Source: WJMT01 sp964599635 (GTDB lineage: Bacteria > Acidobacteriota > Aminicenantia > Aminicenantales > Aminicenantaceae). From it: 64,000 nt of DNA. Below the pieces are notes generated by a model, which was not told where the DNA came from, did no database searches, and saw only the letters and a program-made list of their open reading frames with translations. The position numbers were made by a program, and so were the translations under genes. This document shows positions 9,054 through 17,102 of the stretch, in pieces. The first letter of the stretch is position 1. Each line of letters opens with the position of its first letter. The DNA is taken from the NCBI GenBank assembly GCA_964599635.1, contig CAZRGM010000011.1, positions 1 to 64,000 on the forward strand. The letters run 5' to 3'.

Positions 9054-9884
9054 TTATAAAAAATCAAGACTGATATCTAAAGACCTATAAGAATGGGTTA
9101 AGCCTCCTACGGAAATGAAATCGATACCCAAATGAGCAAGTTCACTCACTTTATAAAGGGTCATATTTCCAGAGGCTTCCAGAGGAATTCTCCCATCCAC
9201 TAATTTCAAAGCTCTAGCTATCTCCGCAGGTGACATGTTATCAAGCATGATCATATCAGCTCCATATCGGACAGCTTCCTTCACTTCGTCTAAAGATTTC
9301 GTCTCCACTTCAATTTTAATTTTATCTCCCACAGACCTCCGGGCTTTCTGTATTGAGTCCTTGATGCTACCCACTAGCTGAAGATGGTTATCCTTGATCA
9401 GAACCGCTTCAGAAAGATTCAAACGGTGATTGAATCCGCCTCCCATTCGGACTGCATATTTCTCTAACATTCTTAAACAAGGTGTTGTTTTACGCGTATC
9501 CAGAAGCTTGGTTTTGGTTCCCTTTAATAGATCTGTAAATTTCTTGGTTAAAGTGGCTATTCCTGAAAGCCTCTGCATAAAATTTAAAGCCAATCTTTCC
9601 CCTTTAAGGATAGATATTGAATTCCCTTTTATTTGAGCCAACCTACTATTTTGAGTAAATTCTTCCCCGTCTCGTTTGAATTTCTCAAACTCTATGGAAT
9701 CATTAATCTTTTTAAACACTCTCTCTGCGATATCTATTCCTGCCAATACTCCTTTTTCTTTGGCAGTGATGGCAGCTCTAGAGACAGATAGAGGGTCAAT
9801 GAGAGACTCTGAAGTGATGTCTCCATGAGGAAGGTCTTCTTCTAAAGCCGATTCTATAATGTCATCAAGATTGTTAAATTTCAT
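9054..9884 (-). CDS. nadC: Nicotinate-nucleotide diphosphorylase (carboxylating)
   Basis: NadC converts quinolinate and PRPP to nicotinate mononucleotide. The family blocks RKTTPCLRMLEKYAVRMGGG and NHRLNLSEAVLIKDNH are intact, as is the late SVGGLTHS. The ATG at 9884 is preceded by GGGAG; a TTG four codons earlier is less likely. It is the promoter-proximal gene of nadC-nadB, with a clear promoter at 9918-9946. Confidence 0.94.
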   Translation of the reverse strand: MKFNNLDDIIESALEEDLPHGDITSESLIDPLSVSRAAITAKEKGVLAGIDIAERVFKKINDSIEFEKFKRDGEEFTQNSRLAQIKGNSISILKGERLALNFMQRLSGIATLTKKFTDLLKGTKTKLLDTRKTTPCLRMLEKYAVRMGGGFNHRLNLSEAVLIKDNHLQLVGSIKDSIQKARRSVGDKIKIEVETKSLDEVKEAVRYGADMIMLDNMSPAEIARALKLVDGRIPLEASGNMTLYKVSELAHLGIDFISVGGLTHSYRSLDISLDFL

Positions 9885-9917
9885 GGTCACTCCCAAACAA
9901 AATCACTATAATTTTTG

Positions 9918-9946
9918 ATAATAGTACAGGATAAAGAAAAGTTCAA
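9918..9946 (-). promoter_or_regulatory. Promoter of nadC-nadB
   Basis: Minus strand: TTGAAC (9941-9946), 17 bp, TATTAT (9918-9923), about 33 bp before the nadC ATG. The gap is shared with the divergent gene at 9982. Confidence 0.65.
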
Positions 9947-9981
9947 TTCACATTTCATAGAATTTCTTATAACATACAATC

Positions 9982-10992
9982 ATGAAAAAAAGGAAAATCA
10001 CTGTCTTTTTACTTTCAGGTGCTGTTTCGTTAGGTCTTCTTCTTTTTTTATTCAGCCAAATCAGGTTCAGTGATTTTGTACAAACCTTTCAAAATATCTA
10101 TGTCCCTGCACTCATAGGATTTATGATTTTTTCACTTATGGGAAGCAGCCTAAGAGCCTGGAGATACAAATGGCTTCTTCACCCTGAATCCATAAGCTGG
10201 AAAAACATATTTCTGGTTACATTTATTCGCAATCTTTTTGTGGACCTTTTCCCTGCAAGAATCGGATCCCTCTCTTATATCTACCTATTAAATAAAAAAT
10301 TGAGATACAGCTTTGAGGTTTCAAGCTCTACGTTTGTTATTGCTTTCCTTTTCGATTTTCTCACTTTAAGCCCTATTTTGATTATGGCTGTATTTTTTGT
10401 AGGCATGGGAACTCCCGCCTTTTCTGCTCCTGTAATGGTTATCCTATCTTTAATCTTCTTCCTGGCTTTTTTTCTAACACTATGGAAGATAATCCCCATT
10501 TCCAATCTGATTTTAGAAATCTATACATCCCTTTTAAAAATAACAAAATTGAGAAAGAAAAAATGGGCTGATATCTCAATTGAAAAAATAAAACTAAGTA
10601 TAGACAGCTTGAATCAAATCCAAAACAAAAATATTTACTGGCCGATGTTCTTATTATCTTTATTGATTCGATTTGCTAAATATATCTCCCTTTATTTGTT
10701 ATTGTTCTCAATCCTTCACAGCCACGGCATACTCTTCAATACCATTAATTTTTTCAAAACGATTTTAGGAATCACTGGAGCCGAAATGAGTTCTGCCCTG
10801 CCCATAAAGGGAATCGGAGGATTCGGGACATGGGAATCAGCCTGGGTTCTCACTAGCAAACTCATGAACTTTGAAATAAGCCTGGCTGTTATTTCCGGGA
10901 TAGGTATCCATCTCATCAGCAACCTGTTTGAATATATGCTCGGAATTATCAGCCTTCTGATTATCTATGCTCCTTCAAATAAAATAGAATAA
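9982..10992 (+). CDS. Lysylphosphatidylglycerol synthase membrane-domain (UPF0104) protein
   Basis: This 336-residue polytopic membrane protein has about eight hydrophobic segments. It matches the flippase-like module of MprF/AglD (UPF0104): the early stretch SSLRAWRYKWLL, then RNLFVDLFPARIGSLSY, and the late PIKGIGGFGTWESAW are typical. There is no lysyltransferase domain, so lipid or lipid-linked sugar transport is more likely than lipid aminoacylation. The substrate cannot be told from sequence. It is divergent from nadC and probably transcribed alone. Confidence 0.8.
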   Translation: MKKRKITVFLLSGAVSLGLLLFLFSQIRFSDFVQTFQNIYVPALIGFMIFSLMGSSLRAWRYKWLLHPESISWKNIFLVTFIRNLFVDLFPARIGSLSYIYLLNKKLRYSFEVSSSTFVIAFLFDFLTLSPILIMAVFFVGMGTPAFSAPVMVILSLIFFLAFFLTLWKIIPISNLILEIYTSLLKITKLRKKKWADISIEKIKLSIDSLNQIQNKNIYWPMFLLSLLIRFAKYISLYLLLFSILHSHGILFNTINFFKTILGITGAEMSSALPIKGIGGFGTWESAWVLTSKLMNFEISLAVISGIGIHLISNLFEYMLGIISLLIIYAPSNKIE

Positions 10993-11013
10993 CCTGACCT
11001 ATCCACAATTCAC
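10991..11013 (+). repeat. Degenerate R1 repeat fragment
   Basis: The stretch begins aacctgacctatccacaatt right after the stop codon of the membrane protein. It matches the left end of the R1 consensus and then diverges. Confidence 0.4.
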
Positions 11014-11168
11014 ATGATTTGTTGTGTTTTCAAAAAAAATATTGCCATCGAAAGTTTTTTTTACTAGAATGATGTTATAAATAATTCCTTAATTAACCCG
11101 CAAAGTGGCTTTAATTTTAAGAAATAGGTTATTCTTTGTTTCTAATAACGAATAAATGGGAGTAAAAA

Positions 11169-12329
11169 ATGGTAAAACGAAGTGCAGAAGCAGATTCAAG
11201 GAGAAAAAAGTATTTAAAAAACTTAATCAACAAAAATCCAAAAGATATCAAATTTGCTGTTTTGGCTGCGGGCCATGGGGGCCTGGCAATGGCTGGACAT
11301 TTAGCTATAATGGGTTTCAAAGTCAATCTCTACAACAGGGGAAGATATAAAATCCTTCCCGTTAAAGAACGCGGCAGTATCAAAGTTGAAGGTGAGGTAG
11401 AGGGAATCGGCAAAATAAATGTTGCTTCCAATAAAATGGAAGAATGTATCAAAGGAGTCGATGTTATTATGGTGGCTGTACCTGCCTTTGGTCATCGATT
11501 TATGGCAGAAACGTGTGCTCCTTATCTCAGAGAAAATCAAATAGTGGTCCTCAATCCCGGTCGTACCTTAGGGGCCTTAGAATTCTTTCAAGTCCTTAAG
11601 GAAAAAGGGCTTAAAACCGTCCCTTTCATAGCTGAAGCCCAAACATTTATTTATGCCTCCAGAGCCCTCGGGCCAGCCCATGCAAAAATATTTGGCATTA
11701 AAAATGCAGTTCCTGTAGCGACTCTGCCTGCTTATTGGATCCCTGGAATTTTGAAAGTCTTAAATATTGCCTATCCCCAATTCGTCCCCGGAGACAATAT
11801 CTTTAAAACCAGCTTTAACAATATCGGAGCCGTGTTCCATCCCGCATTAACTATGCTCAATGCCGCATGGATAGAGGAAACTCATGGAGATTTTGAATAT
11901 TATGTCCAGGGTGCCAGTGAATCCGTATGCAAGGTATTAGAGGCCATTGATGATGAAAGATTACAAGTGGCTGCTGCCCTTGGAATCAAAGCCATGAGTG
12001 CCCGGAACTGGCTTTATACCGCTTACAGTGCCACAGGTAAAAATCTCTATGAAGCCATGCACGATAACCCCGGCTATATTGGAATCAAAGCTCCTGATAG
12101 GCTCCACCATAGATATATTGATGAAGACGTCCCTATGAGTCTCGTGACCATATCCTCTCTGGGAAAAATGTTGAAAGTTGAGACACCGACTATAGATCTC
12201 ATAATCCACTGCGCATCCGTAATGAGAGAAATCGACTTCTGGGAAATAGGGCGTACTGTTGAAAAATTAGGATTAAAGGGGAAAACGATTAAAGAAATAC
12301 GAATGTTCGCTGTGAGCGGAGAATTATAA
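11169..12329 (+). CDS. NAD(P)-dependent opine (octopine/nopaline) dehydrogenase family protein
   Basis: This 386-residue protein has a Rossmann motif near residue 36 (AAGHGGLAMAGHLA) and the C-terminal all-helical dehydrogenase domain of the octopine/nopaline dehydrogenase family, including NIGAVFHPALTMLNA and the catalytic-region His. Such enzymes join an amino acid to a 2-oxoacid with NAD(P)H. About 35 hydrophilic residues precede the Rossmann motif, longer than usual. The ATG has GGGAG upstream. No biosynthetic partners for an opine metallophore are adjacent, so the product is unknown. Confidence 0.82.
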   Translation: MVKRSAEADSRRKKYLKNLINKNPKDIKFAVLAAGHGGLAMAGHLAIMGFKVNLYNRGRYKILPVKERGSIKVEGEVEGIGKINVASNKMEECIKGVDVIMVAVPAFGHRFMAETCAPYLRENQIVVLNPGRTLGALEFFQVLKEKGLKTVPFIAEAQTFIYASRALGPAHAKIFGIKNAVPVATLPAYWIPGILKVLNIAYPQFVPGDNIFKTSFNNIGAVFHPALTMLNAAWIEETHGDFEYYVQGASESVCKVLEAIDDERLQVAAALGIKAMSARNWLYTAYSATGKNLYEAMHDNPGYIGIKAPDRLHHRYIDEDVPMSLVTISSLGKMLKVETPTIDLIIHCASVMREIDFWEIGRTVEKLGLKGKTIKEIRMFAVSGEL

Positions 12330-12406
12330 AAACTCTTTATAAGACAAAGATTTCCAACCTGTTCCTATTTCTTCCCAATGATCTCTTCATTTTTTCTAAT
12401 GAACAC

Positions 12407-12436
12407 TTGACTTTTATCTCAATAAATTGGTACATA
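12407..12436 (+). promoter_or_regulatory. Candidate promoter of the HEAT/HD-GYP pair
   Basis: TTGACT (12407-12412) is followed after 18 bp by TACATA (12431-12436), 25 bp before the TTG start of the HEAT-repeat gene. Confidence 0.4.
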
Positions 12437-12460
12437 AAAATATAAACAGAAGGAAGAATT

Positions 12461-14239
12461 TTGAACAACAAAGTTGATGATGCCTCTCAATCCAGCTTAA
12501 AAAGGGTTGACCAAAGTATAGAAAAAAAACAGCTTCATGAAATCAAAAACATCATCACTCACATTGAAAAAACATTCTCTCAGATGAAAATCTTCTCATC
12601 TGACCACGAAAATGTGGAATCGTTCATCGATCTTCTTTTTGATCGAATATCAAAATATTTAAATGAAAACTGGAAATTGGAAATAGGAGTTGAAGAAGTT
12701 TCCTTCACCTTTAATGGGATCCCTTTTTACACTCAAAAACAGCTATCCAAAAGTTTACCTTTCCTTTTTTACAAAGACGGAATCAAGATTTTATTTTTCT
12801 ACAAGGGTTTATCCAGAGAGGAATTAAAGGAATTTTTAAAAATCATGAAAGAAGATTCGATTTTACCTCCAGAAGAAAGCGATATAGTCATAGCCTTATG
12901 GGAAAAAGATTTTGCCCATATCCGCTACTACGCCCCTGATGACTATCTGGAAACCAAAATAGGAGTTGGGATAGAAATTCTAGAATATAAAATCGATAGA
13001 AACAAATTATTCTCTGGAAAAATAAGGCTTAAACCCGAAGACAAATCAGCTCTAAACAGGAAAGCCAGGGATGGAAAACAACTTTATAAAAAACTTTATG
13101 GGATAAATTCAGGAGAAAATCCATCTCTTCTCTCAAAATCGGAAATCGAATCGCTTCAAAACATGATTCAAAATCACAGAAAAGAATCTGAGGAAAATCA
13201 ATTCAAAATCCTTTTACTCGATATTTTATACTTGGAAAAACGGCCTGAAAAAGTCGAATCTTTAGTCAATCAATTTGTTCAATACATGAATCAACAAATC
13301 AATAAAGGAAATTTCAAAAATGCACTTGCTCTCTATCAAGAACTTCTCGACCTTAAAAACTATCTTTCTGAAATAGATCCATCCAAGGAAAAACTGATCG
13401 AAAATTTTTTTAACTCACCTGAAATAGAAATAACTGTTCCTCAAGTTGAGGAAATACTCAATAAAGGACTTTTTAAAGAGTTGGATTTTTTTCTTAAATA
13501 CATAACTTTTATGGGCGGTAAATGCATCCCTATTTTAAGCTATCTCTATGATCATCTGCAGGAATCTGAAACAAAGGAAAAAATTATCACCACCCTCAAA
13601 CAGGTCGGAAAAGAAAATCTTTTAGAACTTATTAAAATCGCACGTGACGAAAGACCCGAACTTACTTTAATCATCATCTCAATCTTTCAAGAATCCAAGG
13701 AGAAACGAGCCGTCCATCATCTTGCCCGCTTTCTCAGTTATAAAAATAAAAGAGTCCTAAACGCAGCTATAAAGTCTATAGGGAGCTTCAAAGATCCTGA
13801 TGGAAATAAAATCCTTTTCCCATTGCTTTCTCATGAAAATCAAGAAATAAAAATGCTTGCCGCTGAAAATATTCACATGACTGAAGAAGATCCGGTTTTC
13901 AACAAAATCCTCCAAATCGTTAAAGAAAAAAAATTCAAAAAAGAAAACAGAAAACAAAAAAAAGCATTACTGCTGACCTTAGCAAGATCTGACAGCAGAA
14001 AAGCCTATGATGTCTTAGAAAAATTCATAAAAAAAGTCGGGATATTTTCTTTTCCCACAAAGGTGGAGTTAGCTCTATGTGCGGTAGAGGCACTTGAAAA
14101 AGCAGGAGGGAATTCTGGCTATACAATCCTTAAAAACATGACGAATTCCCGGAACAAAAAAATAAGAAAGGGGTGCCAAAAAGCTGTCAATAGTCTCTCA
14201 CAAGATAGGAATAAGGAAGTCACTCATGATCAATCCTAA
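12461..14239 (+). CDS. HEAT-repeat protein with a signalling-type N-terminal module
   Basis: This 592-residue soluble protein starts at TTG with AAGGAAG upstream. Residues about 20-175 form an alpha/beta module that resembles the N-terminus of the next protein: SFTFNGIPFY near 81 and LFFYKGLSREELKEFLKIM at 111-129. Residues about 350-585 are HEAT-like helical repeats (for example HHLARFLSYKNKRVLNAAIKS). The last 14 bp overlap the HD-GYP gene, which suggests co-translation and a physical partnership. It probably acts as a scaffold or sensor in a c-di-GMP-related pathway; this is inference. No catalytic motif was found. Confidence 0.75.
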   Translation: MNNKVDDASQSSLKRVDQSIEKKQLHEIKNIITHIEKTFSQMKIFSSDHENVESFIDLLFDRISKYLNENWKLEIGVEEVSFTFNGIPFYTQKQLSKSLPFLFYKDGIKILFFYKGLSREELKEFLKIMKEDSILPPEESDIVIALWEKDFAHIRYYAPDDYLETKIGVGIEILEYKIDRNKLFSGKIRLKPEDKSALNRKARDGKQLYKKLYGINSGENPSLLSKSEIESLQNMIQNHRKESEENQFKILLLDILYLEKRPEKVESLVNQFVQYMNQQINKGNFKNALALYQELLDLKNYLSEIDPSKEKLIENFFNSPEIEITVPQVEEILNKGLFKELDFFLKYITFMGGKCIPILSYLYDHLQESETKEKIITTLKQVGKENLLELIKIARDERPELTLIIISIFQESKEKRAVHHLARFLSYKNKRVLNAAIKSIGSFKDPDGNKILFPLLSHENQEIKMLAAENIHMTEEDPVFNKILQIVKEKKFKKENRKQKKALLLTLARSDSRKAYDVLEKFIKKVGIFSFPTKVELALCAVEALEKAGGNSGYTILKNMTNSRNKKIRKGCQKAVNSLSQDRNKEVTHDQS

Positions 14240-15692
14240 ATCTAACTCTAATCCCTCAAATCTTCCTGTAAATAAGAGCAGCCCAGAATTAATAAAAGGA
14301 GGCGTCAGGATTATTTTTAGACTTAACAGAGCCTACCGCACTTCAATAATATATAGCTCAAACAATGCTATATACTTACGGCAGATAAACCTCCTCAATA
14401 ATCAGATTAAATCCGCACTAAAATTATATGGGAAGGCGCATTTAACACTCAAAAAAAACTCCCTAGAATTTAATCACAGAAAACTTAAATTCAGCTTTTC
14501 AGATTATCATATATTCAAGTTTATCCAAGACGAATTCAAAAAAAAAGAGATCGGCGAACTGAGCTTTCTTCCCTCGTTAGAAAAAGAAGAACTTAACAGA
14601 TTTATCACCCTTCTATCAAAAAAAGAATATAATCCCAAAAATCCCTACGAAGATTTTATTTCCGTCCTTAAAGAAAAAAACATCGAGAATATCATTGTTG
14701 AAAAAATTCCTTTCTATGAAGAATCTAAGAAAAAAAACAGAGATACCAAAAGAATTTTCTTTTTAGGGATAACCCATTTAAAAGAAATATTTCAGAATGC
14801 CGACAAACCAGAAGAACAAGTTTCTCTCCTCACGACCAAAAGGCTGATTCAGTCTATATTCAATCATATTACAGACAACGAATCTTTTATACAAGGCCTG
14901 ACAAATATAAAAAATTTTGATAAATACACCCTCAACCACTCCGTTAATGTTTGCGTCCTGTCCATATCTTTGGGCAAGAAATTAGGGCTGGACAGAAATG
15001 AACTTGTTGACCTTGGGCTAGCTGCCTTGTTTCATGATTTTGGGAAACTTGATGTCCCTAAAGATATTCTTGTGAAACCCGGTAAACTCAGTGAAGAAGA
15101 AAGAAGAACCATAGAAAAACACACTTTTTATGGAGCGGTCCGATTAATTGACTTCAAACAAAAAACCTATCTTCCCTTAAAAGCATTAAGTGTTGCCCTA
15201 GAACACCATGAATCAGAAGGAAAAAAGGGGTACCCCACACTCATCAAAAAAAGAGCGATGGATTTTTACAGTAAAATTGTCAAAGTCGCTGATGTTTATG
15301 ACGCCATGACCACAACCAGACCCTATCGGGAAAAGAATCTCTCAAAAGAAGAAGTTTTATCCTTTATGTTGGAGAAAATCAACGAAGAATTCGATCCTAT
15401 AATACTGAAGGTCTTTGTGGATACCATAGGAATTTGCCCTATCGGATCAGTTGTCCTTCTTGATACAGGCGAAACAGGAATCGTTTTTGAAAAAAACGGA
15501 GAATCTAAATATATGATGCGTCCTAAAGTCAAACTTATTTCAGATGAAAACGGAAATAAAATTGACGGCGCTGTGGTTGATCTTACAGAAAAAGACAAAG
15601 AAAACCACTATAAAAGAAGTATTGTGAAAACATTAGATGAACATCAATACCATATAAAACCATCTGACTATTTTGTGGCTGAGGCTGAATAA
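14226..15692 (+). CDS. HD-GYP domain phosphohydrolase (predicted cyclic-di-GMP phosphodiesterase)
   Basis: This 488-residue protein carries an HD-GYP domain at about residues 215-400, with FHDFGKLDVPKDILVKPG and HHESEGKKGYP. HD-GYP enzymes hydrolyse c-di-GMP. The catalytic HD pair and the GYP triplet are present. The N-terminal 170 residues are not a receiver; they match the module of the preceding HEAT protein, with EELNRFITLL at 121-130. Neither protein has a membrane segment. The ATG lies inside the end of the HEAT gene (14-bp overlap). Confidence 0.88.
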   Translation: MINPKSNSNPSNLPVNKSSPELIKGGVRIIFRLNRAYRTSIIYSSNNAIYLRQINLLNNQIKSALKLYGKAHLTLKKNSLEFNHRKLKFSFSDYHIFKFIQDEFKKKEIGELSFLPSLEKEELNRFITLLSKKEYNPKNPYEDFISVLKEKNIENIIVEKIPFYEESKKKNRDTKRIFFLGITHLKEIFQNADKPEEQVSLLTTKRLIQSIFNHITDNESFIQGLTNIKNFDKYTLNHSVNVCVLSISLGKKLGLDRNELVDLGLAALFHDFGKLDVPKDILVKPGKLSEEERRTIEKHTFYGAVRLIDFKQKTYLPLKALSVALEHHESEGKKGYPTLIKKRAMDFYSKIVKVADVYDAMTTTRPYREKNLSKEEVLSFMLEKINEEFDPIILKVFVDTIGICPIGSVVLLDTGETGIVFEKNGESKYMMRPKVKLISDENGNKIDGAVVDLTEKDKENHYKRSIVKTLDEHQYHIKPSDYFVAEAE

Positions 15693-15749
15693 GAAATCAA
15701 AAACAACCAGCCGAAAATAATGAAGAATGAGAATTGGATGAATGTTCTT

Positions 15750-15777
15750 TTGACTTTGTTTTTAATTTTTATATAAT
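15750..15777 (+). promoter_or_regulatory. Promoter of the alkaline-phosphatase-superfamily cluster
   Basis: TTGACT (15750-15755), 16 bp, TATAAT (15772-15777), 25 bp before the ATG at 15803. It lies in the gap after the HD-GYP gene, so the cluster is a separate unit. Confidence 0.65.
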
Positions 15778-15802
15778 AAAATAATTTTTACAGGAAAAAA
15801 TC

Positions 15803-17098
15803 ATGAGCCTTTTCAGAAAAAAAAGGAAAAAAAGGGTGTGTGTCATCGGACTGGATGGAGTCCCCTTCCCTATGATCCATAACCTTGCCCAGAAAAATGT
15901 CATGCCAACCTTCTCTAACTTAATCCAATTAGGACACCTCCATAAAATGAAAGCCAGCTTACCAGAAATCTCTTCTGTGAGCTGGACAGATTTTATGACA
16001 GGGAAAAATTCTGGAACTCACGGAATATTTGGATTTACAGATTTAGTAAAAAATTCATATGATCTTAGATTTCCGAATTTCCTTGAAGTCAAAACAGAAA
16101 CTTTCTGGGATAAACTGGCAAAAAAAGGGAAAAAATCTATTATCATCAATCAGCCTTCGACATATCCTGCCAGAAAAATTAACGGCAAGCTGATATCCGG
16201 ATTTGTGGCTATCGAATTATCAAAAGCAGTCTATCCCCCATCTATCAAACCTCTCCTAGAAAAAATCAAATATCAAATAGATATAGACACTTTTAGAGCC
16301 AGAGAAAATCATGAATTTTTGTGGAAAGAACTCGAAAAAACACTTGTCAGCCGGGAAAAAGCTTTTGATCTATTCTGGAAGCAAGATTGGGATTATTTCG
16401 AATTCGTTATAACCGGAACTGATAGGTTGATGCACTTTCTTTGGGATGCTTATCAAGACGAAGCTCATCCTTATCATGAAAAATTTCTGGAATACTATCG
16501 CAAAGTCGATCAATTAGTCGGAAAAATAATCTCTTCTTTCCAAAAAACAACCGGAGGACATGAAGGCTTATATCTTCTTTCAGATCATGGTTTTACAGGT
16601 ATCAAACAGGAAGTCTATTTAAATTCATGGCTTAAAAAGAACGGCTATATAAACTTTGAGACAGACTCTCCTCAAAAACTCAGTGAAATGACTCGGGATT
16701 CCATTGCTTTTGCGATGGATCCCAACCGCATCTACATTAACCTAAAAAATAAATTCCCAAAGGGAAAAGTAAGAAAGTCAGAAAAACAAGCCTTGAAAAA
16801 TGAAATAAAGAAAAAATTAAAAAACTTAAATTATGAAGGAGAAGAAGTCATTGAAAAAATCTCTGATACAGAAGACATTTATTCAGGTCCAGAAATCCCA
16901 AATGGACCTGACCTCATCGTTGTGTCTAAACATGGTTATGATATGAAAGGTTCAATAAAGAGAGAAGAAATCTTTGGCCGTTCAAACTTAAAAGGAATGC
17001 ATACCTGGGACAAGGCTTTTTTTTGGGCTACCAAAGAGAAAAGTTCTGACCTCTGCATTTCTGACATTGCCGAGATCATTCTGGAAGACTTTGACTAA
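15803..17098 (+). CDS. Alkaline-phosphatase-superfamily phosphodiesterase, cytosolic paralogue
   Basis: This 431-residue protein belongs to the type I phosphodiesterase/nucleotide pyrophosphatase branch. The metal Asp is in CVIGLDGVP (D18), the predicted nucleophile Thr is in SVSWTDFMTG (T62), and later metal ligands are in TGTDRLMHFLWD and SDHGFTGI. It has a basic N-terminus but no signal peptide or membrane segment, unlike the next two paralogues. The substrate is unknown. It is the first gene of the cluster, and the next gene starts 4 bp after its stop. Confidence 0.82.
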   Translation: MSLFRKKRKKRVCVIGLDGVPFPMIHNLAQKNVMPTFSNLIQLGHLHKMKASLPEISSVSWTDFMTGKNSGTHGIFGFTDLVKNSYDLRFPNFLEVKTETFWDKLAKKGKKSIIINQPSTYPARKINGKLISGFVAIELSKAVYPPSIKPLLEKIKYQIDIDTFRARENHEFLWKELEKTLVSREKAFDLFWKQDWDYFEFVITGTDRLMHFLWDAYQDEAHPYHEKFLEYYRKVDQLVGKIISSFQKTTGGHEGLYLLSDHGFTGIKQEVYLNSWLKKNGYINFETDSPQKLSEMTRDSIAFAMDPNRIYINLKNKFPKGKVRKSEKQALKNEIKKKLKNLNYEGEEVIEKISDTEDIYSGPEIPNGPDLIVVSKHGYDMKGSIKREEIFGRSNLKGMHTWDKAFFWATKEKSSDLCISDIAEIILEDFD

Positions 17099-17102
17099 TT
17101 TC

